Shown here: positions 10,401 to 20,069 of the stretch, one piece after another
Numbering within the stretch: the stretch's first letter is position 1
Layout: each line of letters starts with the position of its first letter
Source of the DNA: Dromiciops gliroides
Taxonomy: Eukaryota; Chordata; Mammalia; Microbiotheria; Microbiotheriidae
DNA length: 64,000 bases
NCBI RefSeq assembly: GCF_019393635.1
Contig: NC_057867.1
Span: 2,412,889-2,476,888 of the forward strand
Direction: 5' to 3'
Translations under genes and position numbers: made by a program
Notes under the pieces: generated by a model
The model's input: only the letters and a program-made list of their open reading frames with translations
What the model was told of the DNA's origin: nothing
Database searches by the model: none

Positions 10401-13214
10401 GAGTGGAGAGAGAAATGGGTCATGGCCTGTGCATGGCCTGGCATCCGGCACTGACCTGCCTAGAGGACTCTAGGAGAGTTCATTGGGCAAGGCAGGGGAC
10501 TTGGAATACTTCTTGCTCCCGGTTGTCATCTCTAGGTTCTCCACCTACTGCTATCACTCAGTAGCCTCTCCTCCTCTATGATTCACTCAATACACATCTG
10601 CCACCATCCCCAGCTCCCTCACCTGGTGGTCTGGGGACCGCCAGAACACTCCCTTGCTTCCCTCCGTTGGCTCAGTCCCCAGCTCCTAGGCTTTCTCTCC
10701 TCCCTAACTTCACACTAGGGAACTTCAGGGGACATTGAGCTTCCCCCAGCTCCCTCCCCTCCCATTCCTCCCCTTACTTGTTTCCCATGACCTCCTGCTC
10801 CACCCCAGCTCAGTCATATACAAAGATCCACTCTGGACTTACCTCATGTGATCACACTGGAGTCACTCTACTCCCCCCTCTGCCTGTTCTTCATGCTCCC
10901 CACAACCTCCCACCTTCGATCCCTCAGCTCTTTCCCAGCCCGTCACCCCAACACTGGCTCTATTCTCCTCTTTCCCCCATATTGACCCCTCGTGCAGCAG
11001 TTCAATTCTACACTGTCCTCTTCTCTCAGGACTCTTGCCCCCCTTTTTCACCCATCTTGCCCTGCCAAGCCTCAGCATTGGCTCGCTCCCACTATTGGCT
11101 TCCTTGGCTCCCACTCATGTGCTGCTGAACAAAACTAGAAAAAAAATCATCAAATTAGCCTGACTGGGTCCATTACAAGGATCTATTTCAGAACCACAAC
11201 AGGGGCCTCATTGTGGCAAAGCAGTGCTTTTACATCTCCCTAATCACCTCCCTATCCCACTCTCCAAACCCTGTCATCCCTCCTCAAGCTTGCTGTGGCT
11301 CCCCGCTCTTAGCAGAGAACCTCACACCATATTTCACTGAAAAAAATTAAAGCCATCCAGCAAGAGCCCTCTCTTCTCTCTCCACCCCCATGTCCCATGT
11401 CCCAGATGCCTTCTGCCATGATCTCTGTCCCACATGAGGTGACCCTTCTCCTTGCCAAGACTATGCTCTTGACATGTCCAGGTGATCTGTGAGTTCACCT
11501 AATCCTGAGCCATAACTAGGGTAGAAAAACCAGGACTTTACCCCCATGGAGCCTGACATCTGGAGCATACTTCCCCTCTCCCCCCTTCTGGCCCCGGGAT
11601 CCCCTGCCAACCTCATACAGATGTTTCCCTAAATCTACCATACAAAGGCCTTCCTGCCCTCATCCAGCCCCAGGCCACTCCATCCAAATAGGCTTGTCAC
11701 TCGGTGCCCCCCACAGGGCCTGGTGGCTGGCACGTCAGCACATCCCGGGGGCAGAGGAGGCACTCCTGCACCATCTTCGCCCTTCACTGATGGGGGAGTG
11801 AGTGGATGCCATCTCCCCTAAGCCGAGCTCTTCCGTACCTTCCAACCCCAAGGTTTGATGTTCTAGGTCCCTCCCGGCTCTCACTGATCCTATGTCCCGG
11901 CCAGAAGGCCCTTCTGTCTCGGACACTGTAAAAGTATGTGATCATTTGCAGCCGAGCTCCTTCAAAGGACCCGCTGGGCAGAGAAGCCTGGAGCCCCTTC
12001 AAGGTCAGTCACCAGGAGGAGAGGCAGATGAGAGATTCCAATGCTGAAGGAGAGGAGAGGACACATCCCATGAGGAAGGCCTAAGGACATGATGCTCATT
12101 CAGCCCGGCAGAGACAAACTACCCTATCATGCACACGAAATGGTAGCACTCGCTGGATGGTTCAGCATCACCCAAGTCAAGCCTCTTGTTTTGCAGAAGA
12201 GGAAACCAAGGTCAAAAGAGAGGGAAAGACTTGACCAAGAGTACAACGACAGCCTAATCCTTGGCCTTGGCTCCAAAGCTCCTGGGCTATACATACCAAT
12301 AGAAAAATTCTGGGAACACCATCCCAATCTAACCTCATTATTCCCCTGTTCAAAGACTTCAAATCAAATATGGTTTCTTTAGCCTGGCATTTACTGTCCT
12401 CCACAATATAGCTCCAGACTAGGGGGGGGGAAGGGGCAGGGATGGAGAGCATGGCTGGAACAGCCCAGGCAAAGGCATGGAGACGGGAGATCTCTGCAGC
12501 TTATCACAATTTGACACAGAGTAAGCATTTAATAAATGCTTGGTGACTGACAGACAGTATGAGAGAGGCAGAGAGAAGGCCCACATGGCTGGATCGATCA
12601 TCAAGTGTGGGAAGTGCTACACCCAGGGTTACTCAGCCATTAAGAGTTTGAGGTGGGATTTAAACCCAGGTCTCCCTAACCCCAAGTCTAGTGCCCTACC
12701 CACAATGCCCCATTGCATTGCCTTTCCATCTCGGCTCTCCCAAAGTCACCCCATGGAGGGCTCACCTAGATGACCTCGACAGGGGGAAGGCCTTCGCAGA
12801 GCTTCTCCACAGGGCCTGCCCCAGGTCTCTCCTCCAGGCCTGGCTGCTGGCCACTGCAATGGAGCTGAGCAGCAGCTGCTTGGTACCTTTGCCAAAGGAG
12901 ACCCCACTACCTATAGCTCTGCCTCCCTGAACATGGGTGTCCTCATAGAGCTCACACACATTCACGTGGCGTGAGCTACTGGCCCTGCCTGAGGATCCCC
13001 CCCAGCCCCCATAGGGGGGTTCCATCCAGCCTTCCATGCATGCATGCACGCACACATCCATGCATATATGCACACATGCACACAGCCACACATACTATGG
13101 GAGCCACAGGCCCTGCCTTGCCCTGGACTCACCAATGAGAAAGGCACTCAGAGCCCACTGGAAGATGGCAAAAACCTCCAGTGCCGTCTTCAGGTCTTTG
13201 GAGATGGAGCCCAT
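1435..13214 (-). CDS. AWAT2: AWAT2, acyl-CoA wax alcohol acyltransferase 2 (7 coding exons)
   Basis: AWAT2 is an ER membrane acyltransferase of the DGAT2/MOGAT family that makes wax esters and retinyl esters in skin, meibomian gland and retina. I rebuilt seven coding exons, 5' to 3': 13214-13133, 5566-5456, 4999-4929, 4842-4638, 2807-2633, 2249-2050 and 1589-1435. Every junction has AG/GT sites, the phases agree (1,1,0,1,2,1), and the total is 999 nt, or 332 residues; human AWAT2 has 333. The start is the ATG of MGSISKDLKTALEVF, matching the human KDLKTALDVF. Exons 1-2 hold hydrophobic segments. The HPHG active-site motif is at residues 106-109, followed by ATEASGFSKTFPGITPY, GGLAE and KNRKGFVR. 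The C terminus GISETQELEIV nearly equals human GISETQELEII, which favours AWAT2 over AWAT1 or DGAT2L6. I see no internal stop. The first intron is 7.5 kb and carries most of the repeats. Confidence 0.96.
2863..2955. repeat. 30-bp GC-rich tandem duplication
   Basis: Two adjacent 30-bp units (2863-2892 and 2893-2922), each ending in ggcacagaccag, differ at two positions. A degenerate third piece follows. They lie in AWAT2 intron 4, just upstream of the exon 5 acceptor. Confidence 0.8.
5165..5310 (+). repeat. MIR/Ther-like ancient SINE fragment
   Basis: The order 'cctcatttcacaggggggcaaatggag' then 'catcaagttgtccagggt' then 'gggaacccgacc' follows the MIR-type body (gaggaaactgagg, gtcacacagct, gaacccagg) but is heavily diverged. 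It is in AWAT2 intron 2. Confidence 0.5.
6370..6890 (-). repeat. L2 LINE 3' fragment in AWAT2 intron 1
   Basis: The plus strand reads as the reverse complement of an L2 3' end: 'acctgtgctaggagctggggata', then 'ggaaggtttcccaagccaggaggcacctgagctc', then text close to 'gtcctagatgcaaaggggagccactgaaacttactgag'. It is interrupted at its right end by a SINE. Confidence 0.7.
6903..7032 (+). mobile_element. Marsupial tRNA/CORE SINE (WSINE1-like)
   Basis: The body runs from gcagctaggtgg to ccccaattgcctca and is followed by a short A-rich tail. It has lost part of the tRNA-like head (gcgcagtggata is missing). Target-site duplications of agattattttgg flank it at 6893-6904 and 7033-7044. Confidence 0.9.
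7166..7845 (+). mobile_element. L1 3'-end fragment
   Basis: The sequence matches the marsupial L1 3' region as seen in the other copies here: 'gaggaatacaaattaaaacaactctgag', 'ggcaaagaactggaaa', 'aactgatgcaaggcaaagcaagctgaaccaggagga', ending in a T-rich run. It is 5' truncated and diverged. Confidence 0.8.
8461..8619 (-). mobile_element. Marsupial SINE (WSINE1-like), minus strand
   Basis: A T-rich run is followed by gtgaggcaattggggttaag and then the reverse of the full SINE body down to agctgcccc. Target-site duplications agtcttgctattctt (8446-8460) and agtctggctattctt (8620-8634) differ at one base. Confidence 0.93.
9768..9895 (+). mobile_element. Marsupial SINE (WSINE1-like) nested in L2
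   Basis: ggggcagctaggtg opens the copy and gcctcaccaaaaaa closes it. The target-site duplication is aaaaagcccttca (9755-9767, repeated after the A tail). The head has a small rearrangement in place of the usual gcgcagtggatagagc. Confidence 0.93.
10540..11640 (+). repeat. Diverged L2/CR1-clade LINE ORF2 region
   Basis: The block at 11322-11360 (tttcactgaaaaaaattaaagccatccagc) matches the block at 8194-8217 in the neighbouring L2 copy. This marks a second copy of the same ORF2 segment. The rest is cytosine-rich and diverged. It is in AWAT2 intron 1. Confidence 0.5.
12500..12725. repeat. L2 tail plus MIR-like relic
   Basis: 'agtaagcatttaataaatgcttggtgactgac' is a typical L2/CORE-SINE 3' end. 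It is followed by 'cacccagggttactcagccattaagagtttgaggtgggatttaaacccagg', a MIR-type body. Both are old. Confidence 0.5.
13028..13095. repeat. catg/cacacatg-type microsatellite
   Basis: Imperfect alternating purine-pyrimidine sequence (catgcatgcatgcacgcacac and similar) lies in AWAT2 intron 1, within 110 bp of the exon 1 donor. Confidence 0.8.
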
Positions 13215-13299
13215 GGTGCCCAGGGCTGGCCAGTGCCGACTGCTCCCCAGATGGAGCCACAGGCCTCCTCTCCCTGTCCTGGCTCTCCCAGACTCTCAG

Positions 13300-13347
13300 A
13301 CACACACGCACGCGCACACACACACACACACACATACACATACACCA
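13300..13347. repeat. (CA)n microsatellite upstream of AWAT2 start
   Basis: An alternating CA tract with a few CG steps lies 86-133 bp upstream of the AWAT2 start codon, so in its 5' UTR or core promoter. It can form Z-DNA in principle; no functional claim follows from the sequence alone. Confidence 0.85.
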
Positions 13348-13405
13348 CCCCGAGCTCCAGCCTCCCTGCCCACCCACCTGCTCTTTTACCTAGTTTGGCA
13401 TCGCC

Positions 13406-13415
13406 CCTTATATGG
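13406..13415 (-). promoter_or_regulatory. CArG box / TATA-like element upstream of AWAT2
   Basis: CCATATAAGG on the minus strand fits the SRF CArG consensus CC(A/T)6GG exactly and contains ATATAA. It lies about 190 bp upstream of the AWAT2 ATG, a reasonable core-promoter distance for a 5' UTR of about 160 nt. Promoter identity is an inference. Confidence 0.4.
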
Positions 13416-13419
13416 CGTA

Positions 13420-14175
13420 ACCCAACTGGGGATTGTGACAGCCCCTATCTTCACCTTTGGCTATGAAGAGAGACATGTGGGAGAGGCAGGCCAGAGGTAG
13501 GATTCAGGAAGTACCAGGGAAGACAGGGAAGGGCACGGTTCATGGATACTGCTCCTGAAAAGAGTCCCTGAGGCTGGGCTACTGCCCACGCCCATACCAG
13601 AAGACATTCCTCTGTGTGTGTTGGGGAGGAGGGTTAGGGGAAGGTGTGTGACATCCTGGGTGCCTGGGCATGCATGTGGGATCTAGCCCTTTGCTAGGGA
13701 GCCCTCTTTAGGGCTAGTAAGTGGAAATACCTATATGGGGGGTGAGGATAGTCTGTCTGTCTGTCTCCTCTGAGGCTGCACCTGACAGTCTTAGCTACGG
13801 AGAAGGCATCCTAGGCCAGGAAGGGGCAGGTAGAGCCTGAGGCTGTGGCTCCAGGGCTCCTGGGACCCACTCATTTCCTTCCAAAGACCTGACTGGGACC
13901 AGACCAAGCTCCCAGTGGGGCAGTGGAATGGGGGGAGAGAAGAAGCCATTGTTTGGCAGCTTGGGCCCCACTTTGGGGTCTGCCTCGGGGACTGTGAGCA
14001 GAAGCACACACCTCTCAGAACTGCTGATAGGAATACCTCCCTATCCCCTGCCTTCAATCAAGCCCAGGTGTATCCCACTAGACTCCCAGCATCTTCAGAC
14101 ATTCCATATGCATGTGCATGTGTGCCTGTATGTGCAGAGGGGGTAGCCATGTTAAGATACCCTGATGGGGACACA
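13420..14175. other. Unassigned AWAT2 upstream DNA
   Basis: This is mostly single-copy-looking sequence. A short (GTCT)n tract lies at about 13751-13766. No gene or repeat family is recognised. Confidence 0.35.
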
Positions 14176-14179
14176 CAAG

Positions 14180-14520
14180 GACATATAAAGCATGGCTTCT
14201 GCCCTCAGAACATTTGGGGAGACAGGAAATATAGGGAAAGTAAGCTAGGCCTGCGGCCTGGGGAAATCTGAGAAGACTCTCTGGAGGCCATGAGACTTGA
14301 GATGGGCTTTGGCTGGGAGGGCCATAGTTCAAACAAGCAAAGAGGATGAAGGAAGACATTCCAGGAGAGGGGAATGGTGAAGGCAAAGGCTCGAGGGACA
14401 ACAAAGAGATGGGTTTGTATAGGAGACAAGAAGGCCGGTGGAGGGCCTTGAAGCGCCAGGCACGTAGGCACTAGAGAGGCAGTCACTAAGAGTCTCCAAG
14501 CAGGGTAGTGAGGGTAGTAG
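14180..14520 (-). repeat. L2 LINE 3' fragment
   Basis: The plus strand reads as reverse L2: 'ggcttctgccctcagaacatttggggagacagg', 'gaagacattccaggagaggggaatggtgaaggcaaaggct', 'ggtggagggccttgaagcgccaggc'. This is the usual marsupial L2 3' order. Confidence 0.7.
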
Positions 14521-14854
14521 ATAGTGAGTTTAGCCCCAATTCCTCCATATAATATCTCCAGGCCTCCACTGTCTATGCCATACTGGGCTGACCCACACAT
14601 GGACAGAAAACAGGCAGTCACCAGCTCAGCTGAGCCACTGTGCCTCCGGGTATGAGGCCAGCTGGCCTTCTCTTCTGCTTTTCTTCCCTCTAGCCAATTG
14701 ACCTCACAGGGCTGTGGCCTTGATGTTTTGGTTACCTCTAAGCTATCCATGGAATACTAGAGATGAACTTGACCCAGAGAGGGGAAGGACCTTGTCCAAG
14801 GCCACAGAGCAAGTCAATGGCAGAGCTGCCACTGTGTTTCCAAAGGGAGCCCAT

Positions 14855-15010
14855 AAACATGTTTAACGTGATTGTCCTGTATAAGCTAGAGCAGATTGCT
14901 TGCTGTCTTGGAGAGGAGGGAGGGAGAAAAAATTGGAACTCAAAATCTTATGAAAACAAATGTTGAAAACTATCTTTACATGTAATTGGGAAAAAATAAA
15001 ATACCATTAA
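14855..15010 (+). mobile_element. L1 3'-terminal fragment with poly(A) signal
   Basis: It begins near 'atgtttaacgtgattgtcctgtata' and ends 'gaaaactatctttacatgtaattgggaaaaaataaaat', the extreme L1 3' end. It is heavily 5' truncated (about 155 bp) and fairly well preserved. Confidence 0.85.
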
Positions 15011-15179
15011 GTAAATCAAAAAGGAGCCCATGCAGTTTGGGGGAGGAACTCAAGGCTGGCCCATGGACTATTGCAAGGAAATTTGAGAAGCAGAGAACAG
15101 GGTCTTTTTCTTCCCATCACTGTAACTAGTTACTTGTGAGCCCAGGGTGAGAATAGAAAATGGAGCATAATAAGGGCAT

Positions 15180-15900
15180 ATTTTTCAATTTTCTAAAGAA
15201 ATGTTCGCTATCTTGGTTTTTGTACATTATCAGACTTTCTCCCAGTATCTTTCCCCCTCCCTCACAGAGAGCCATCCATATAACAAATAACGTTCTTAAT
15301 GGAAAAAAAGAAAAAGAGAAAGAAGAGAATAAAATCAGCAAAACTGATCGAGCTGTTGGAAAAAGTCTGAAAATGTGAGCAACAATCCATCCACTCCCAC
15401 CCCTCCCCAGCTCCTCCAAGGAGAGGGAGGAGTCACTATTTTCTGCCTCTTCTTTGGGGCCAAACTTCTGGATCATTTTGAAAAATTCACCTTCAGTTGT
15501 TTTGTGGGGGGTGTTCTTTCCATTGATGTTGGTGGAGTCATTGTATGTGTTGTTTTCTGGGCTCTGCTTCCTTTGCTCTTATCGGTTCAAGACCAAGGCT
15601 TTCCAGACCTCTGTGTTCATCACATCTATCATTTCTTTTTTTTTTTTTTGCGGGGCAATGGGGGTTAAGTGACTTGCCCAAGGTCACACAGCCCATCTAT
15701 CATTTCTTACAGCCCAGTCATATTCCATCCCAGTCGTCTCGTTCAGCCAGTCCTCACTAGATGGACGGCCACTTTCTTTCCAATCTTGTGCTGCTATAAA
15801 CACGTGGGTGCCTATGGGACCTTCCTCTTATTGGTGGCCCCCTTGGGCTCTGGGCTAGAGGTGCAGTTCCCAACTGTTTTCCACCCTGGAGGTGAGTGCC
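15180..15900 (-). mobile_element. L1-like 3'-region relic, minus strand
   Basis: 'catcatttcttacagcccagtcatattccatcc' and 'gtcgtctcgttcagccagtcctc...ccaatcttgtgctgctataaac' are diverged counterparts of the reverse L1 3' region seen at 17640-17760. A short SINE interrupts it at 15638. Confidence 0.5.
15638..15693 (-). mobile_element. 5'-truncated SINE with perfect target-site duplication
   Basis: Only the T tract and the SINE 3' portion (ggggcaatgggggttaagtgacttgcccaaggtcacacag) are present. Identical 15-bp duplications catctatcatttctt flank it at 15623-15637 and 15694-15708, so the truncation happened at insertion. Confidence 0.93.
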
Positions 15901-16559
15901 TTCCTTGCCGTAGCTTTCCCCACCTCTCTGCCACTACCCACTATCTAGCTCCTCTGAGGGAAGGGACAGCTGTCATGCAAAGCCTGGAGTCCTTTCCCCA
16001 GGTGTGGCAGGGCTAGGAAAGCCCATGGGGCAGTTCCTAAGGACCCCAAAGGTGCAGGAATTTGAGTCAGGACTCTCTCGCATCTACAATGCTCAGTACT
16101 GGATTGTAGATTCATTCTCCTCTTGCAATTAAGAAAGCTGTTGCTGTGAAAAGGAGCAGGCTTTCAAAGTTCCGGGAGATGATGAAGTTTGAGGCTAGAT
16201 AAGAGCCCAGCACCTCAATACCCCCTGCAAGAATAGAGATGGATGACCCCAAATTTGAAAAAAGAAATAAAGAAAAGTGAAAAGGAGGAAAGAATGGAAG
16301 CAACCAAAGAGCCACAAATGAGAATCTCCTTTCAGATAAGGAGGCGGAAAGGACAAGGAAATGAGCAAGCAGAAAAGAAAGCCCTTTAGCACAATGAACC
16401 AAGATTACGGATTAAAAGGTCCCCAAGAGAAGTCGCTAGAAGGAAAAAAATAACAAATTCAGTCCAACAACAGCCCCGAATTGAAGGCTAATACAGAATG
16501 ACACATACAATTGGATTTTTTTAAAACTCTCAAGGAAATTAAGGCAGATTTGACATTAC

Positions 16560-16765
16560 ATCATCATAAATACCTGGCACTTTAAAGTTCACAATAAGAG
16601 TTGCAATGGAGCCCTGTGAGGTAGGTACTACAGACAGTATTGTTCCCCTTTCATAGTCAGGGAAACTGAGGCTCAAAGAGGTTTAATGACTTGCCCAGAA
16701 TAAAAGAGCTACTGAGTAGCAGAGGTAGGATTTGAACCTACGTCTTCTGACATCCATCATGGGAA
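16560..16765 (+). repeat. MIR3-like ancient SINE
   Basis: 'agccctgtgaggtaggtactacagacagtattgttccc', 'gggaaactgaggctcaaagaggtttaatgacttgccc', then 'ggatttgaacctacgtcttctgac' give a nearly complete MIR3-type body. Confidence 0.75.
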
Positions 16766-17050
16766 ATACAGCATTGGTACGAAATAGAACAGGGCAATAT
16801 GATCATGAAAACCCACAGCATTGGGGTAGAGGTAGAAAGGGCATGGACAAAGGCAAGGGAGAGGAAGGAAAAAGTGTGAGGCTAGCAATCAAAGCATCCA
16901 AATGGAGAAAAAGCTCTGCAAAACGAGATCAAAGGCCTACGGGATCATCGATTGATTTCTTATTGGATTTTTAATGATTTTGTCAAACATTTCCCAATTA
17001 CATTTTATTCTTTTTTCATCATAAACATTTTATTTATAGTTTGGAGTTCC

Positions 17051-17217
17051 GGGGCAGCTAGGTGGTGCAGTGGATAGAGCACCGGCCCTGGAGTCAGGAG
17101 GACCTGAGTTCAAATCTGGCCTCAGACACTTGACACTTACTAGCTGTGTGACCCTGGGCAAGTCACTTAACTCCAATTGACTCACTAAGAAAATAAATAA
17201 ATAAAATTTTAAAAATA
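17051..17217 (+). mobile_element. Full-length marsupial SINE (WSINE1-like) in L1
   Basis: A complete copy, from ggggcagctaggtggtgcag to a degenerate A-rich tail. Identical 14-bp target duplications tagtttggagttcc lie at 17037-17050 and 17218-17231. Confidence 0.95.
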
Positions 17218-18397
17218 TAGTTTGGAGTTCCAAATTCTATCCCTCCTTTCACCCCTCCTCTCCCCCCTCCCTAAGTTAGTAAGCAATCAGATATGGGTTA
17301 TACACATGCAATTATGTAAAACATTATCATATTAGTCATTTTGTATAAGAAAACTTGAATAAGAGAAAGAAAGAAAGTGAAAATTAGCCTGCTTCAGTCT
17401 GTGTTCAATCAATATCAGTTCTTTCTCTGGAGGTGAATAGTCTGCTTCATCATGAGTCCTTTGGGATTGTCTTGGATCATTGTGTTGCTGAGAATAGTTA
17501 AATCATTCAGAGTTCTTCATCAAACAATATTGCTGTCACTGTGTACAATGTTCTCCTGGTTCTGCTCATTTAGTGAAGTGAGCACTATATATCAGTTCAT
17601 ATAAGTCTTTCCAGACCTTTCTGAAATTATCCTGCTTGTCATTTCTTAGAGCACAATAATATTCCATTACTATCATATGTCATAGCTTGTTTAGCCATTC
17701 CTTTGATTTCCAATTCTTACCCACCACAAAAAGAGCTGCTATCAATATTTTTGTACAAATAGGTCTTTTTCTCTTTTGGAGGCAGTCTTTGGGATATAAA
17801 ACTAGTAGTGGTATAGCTGGATCAAAGGGTATTCACAGTTCTATAGCCCTTTGGGCATAGTTCCAAATTGCTCTCCCAAGATGGTTGGATCTGTTCACTA
17901 CTCCACCAACAGTGGATGAGTGTCCCAGTTTTCTCACATCCCTTCCAACATTCAACACTTTTCTTTTTTGTTATATTTGCCACTCTGATAGGTGTGAAGA
18001 GGTACCTCAGAGTTGTTTTAATTTGCATTTCTCTGATCAGCAGTAATTTAGAGCATTTTTTCATACAACTATAGATAGCTTTAATTTCTTCCTCTGAAAA
18101 CTTCCTGTTCATATCCTTTGACCATTTATCAATTGGGGGATGACTTGGATTCGTATACATTTGACTCAGTTCTTGATATATTTGAGAAATGAGGCCTTTA
18201 AGCAGATACTTGTTACAACAATTCTTCCCCATTTTTCTGCTTTCCTTAAAATTTGGTTACAGGGGTTTTGTTTGTGCAAAAGTGTTTTAATTTTATATAA
18301 CCAAAATGATCTATTTTACATTTTGTAATGCTCTCCATATCTTCTTTGGTCCTCAATTCTTCCCCTGTCCATAAATCTGACAGATAAACAATTCCAT

Positions 18398-18398
<1 letters not shown>

Positions 18399-18446
<48 letters not shown>
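18399..18446. repeat. (CT)n microsatellite
   Basis: About 24 perfect CT units abut the SINE T tail. The target duplication itself ends in ctctct, so the tract probably grew from the tail-target junction. Confidence 0.95.
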
Positions 18447-18454
<8 letters not shown>

Positions 18455-18591
18455 TAGTGAGGCAATTGGGGTTAAGTGACTTGCCCAGGGTCACACAGCT
18501 AGTAAGTGTTAAGTGTCTGAGGCCGGATTTGAACTCAAGTACTCCTGACTCCAGGGCCGGTGCTCTATCCACTGAGCCATCTAGCTGCCCC
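18405..18591 (-). mobile_element. Marsupial SINE (WSINE1-like) with CT-expanded tail
   Basis: The body from gtgaggcaattggggttaag to ctagctgcccc is complete. Target duplications aattccatgctctct lie at 18390-18404 and 18592-18606. A (CT)n tract of about 48 bp (18399-18446) joins the left duplication to the T tail. Confidence 0.95.
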
Positions 18592-18754
18592 AATTCCATG
18601 CTCTCTTAATTTGCTTGGGATCATCGCGTTAGAGTCAAATGACAGTAAGTGAAATCCTGAAAACTTTTCAAATGAACATGATAGGACTAGGAGGCACAGC
18701 TTGGGAGAGAAGGTAAGGATCATTAGATCCCTAGATCTTAGAAGGGGAAAAAAA

Positions 18755-18880
18755 GCTTTCCTTACCTCTTACTGAGAGCCAAACACTATGCTAAGGTAGA
18801 GGATACAAATACAAAAGCAAAGACAGCTCCTGCCCTCAAGGAGCTTACATTCTAATTCAGCGAAATGACGCACAGAGGGG
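18755..18880 (-). repeat. L2 3'-end relic
   Basis: 'tactgagagccaaacactatgctaaggtagaggatacaaatacaaaagcaaagacagctcctgccctcaaggagcttacattctaat' is the reversed extreme 3' part of L2 as seen at several other places in the window. Confidence 0.65.
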
Positions 18881-18914
18881 AGTGGTAGGCAGGGAGAGAT
18901 ATTTGGGTTTGAAA

Positions 18915-19760
18915 GTTGCAGGTATAATGCCCAAAGGGCTATGGGGCTGTGCATACCCTTTGACCCAGTAATACCACTACTAGGTCTGTATCCCAAAGAG
19001 ATCATACAAAAGGGAAAAGGACCCACATGTACAAAAATACTCATAGCAGCTCTCTTTGTGGTGGCAAAGAATTGGAAATCGAGGGGATGCCCATCAATTG
19101 GGGAATGGTTGAACAAGTTGTGGTATATGAAGGTAATGGAATACTATTTTTTCTTTTTTTTCCTTTTATTTCTTTTTCTTTTTGCGGGGCAATGGGGGTT
19201 AAATGACTTGCCCAGGGTCACACAGCTAGTAAGTGTCAAGTGTCTGAGGCTGGATTTGAACTCAGGTCCTCCTGAATCCAGGGCAGGTGCTCTATCCACT
19301 GTGCCACCTGGCTGCCCCCTGGAAAACTATGGTGCTGTAAGAAACAATGAGCAGGCAGGAAAGACTTAAGTGGACTGATGCTGAGTGAAGTGAGCAGAAC
19401 CAGGAGAAAATTGTACACAATAACGGCAACATTGTGTGATGATCAGCTGTGATAAACTTTGCTTTTGTCAGCAATACAGTGATCTGAGACATTTCCAAAG
19501 GACTCATGGTGCTCTCCACATCCAGAGAAAGAACTGTACTATTTTTACTTTTTCTTTTTTTTTTCTTGGGTTTTTTTTCTTTTTGTTCTGATTCTTCTTT
19601 CACAACATGACCAATGTGGAAATGTGTTTAATGTGATTGTATGTATATAATCTATATCAGAATGCTTGCTGTCTTGGGAGGGTGGGGAGGGAAGGAAGGG
19701 AATGTTGAAAACTATCCTTACATGTAACTGGAAAAAATACTATTAAGGGTAAAAAAAAGT
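18915..19760 (+). mobile_element. L1 3' end, interrupted by a SINE
   Basis: From 'gcccaaagggctatggggctgtgcatacc' through 'gtggcaaagaattggaaatcgaggggatgcccatcaattgggg' and 'ccagagaaagaactg' to 'gaaaactatccttacatgtaactgg', this is the best-preserved L1 3' end here. A SINE splits it at 19150-19318. Confidence 0.9.
19150..19318 (-). mobile_element. Marsupial SINE (WSINE1-like) nested in L1
   Basis: T-rich run, gcggggcaatgggggttaaatg, then the reversed body to ggctgcccc. Target duplications tggaatactat and tggaaaactat differ at one base. Confidence 0.93.
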
Positions 19761-19909
19761 TGCAGGTAGAGTGAGTGAGAGGAGCCACAGGGGAGAAGAT
19801 GAACCCATTCTTTCCATGAGCAATGATAGAATGCATTTGATTATGGTCGAAGAACTGGAAATCTGAGAGAAGTGGGGCCACCGGGACATGTGTCATCAAG
19901 ATGTATGGT

Positions 19910-20054
19910 GGGGCAGCTGGGTGGCACAGTGGATGGGGCGCGGGCCCTGGATTCAGGAGGACCTGAGTTCAAGTCTGGCCTCAGACACTTGACACTTGCT
20001 GGCTGTGTGACCCTGGGCAAGTCACTTGACCCCAATAGCCTCACATACACAAAA
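19910..20054 (+). mobile_element. Marsupial SINE (WSINE1-like)
   Basis: ggggcagctgggtggcacag to cctcacatacacaaaaa. Identical target duplications aagatgtatggt lie at 19898-19909 and 20055-20066. Confidence 0.95.
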
Positions 20055-20069
20055 AAGATGTATGGTAAC

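Larger units (their letters stand above)
16975..18640 (-). mobile_element. L1 3' portion, minus strand, hosting two SINEs
   Basis: Reading the minus strand gives the ORF2 end and 3' UTR of a marsupial L1: 'gtacaaaaatattgatagcagctctttttgtggtgg', 'gagtgaagtgagcactaaatgagcagaaccaggagaacattgtac' and the downstream T/A-rich end. SINEs sit at 17051-17217 (plus) and 18405-18591 (minus), and the L1 continues across both. Confidence 0.85.

Noticed and set aside
1435-13214. AWAT1 or DGAT2L6 as the identity of the acyltransferase gene
   Set aside because: The C terminus GISETQELEI, the FWVPVLREYVMS block and the HIYPCAFYGRGFT block fit AWAT2 clearly better than the paralogs as I remember them.
13028-13500. 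Histidine/threonine-rich open frames upstream of AWAT2
   Set aside because: They translate the CA and CATG microsatellites.
14205-14750. A 181-codon minus-strand open frame
   Set aside because: It overlaps a reversed L2 3' end and has no family resemblance.
17051-17130. tRNA-like heads of the short SINEs, considered as tRNA genes
   Set aside because: They lack a foldable cloverleaf and CCA end, occur in many copies with target duplications and A tails, and are SINE heads.
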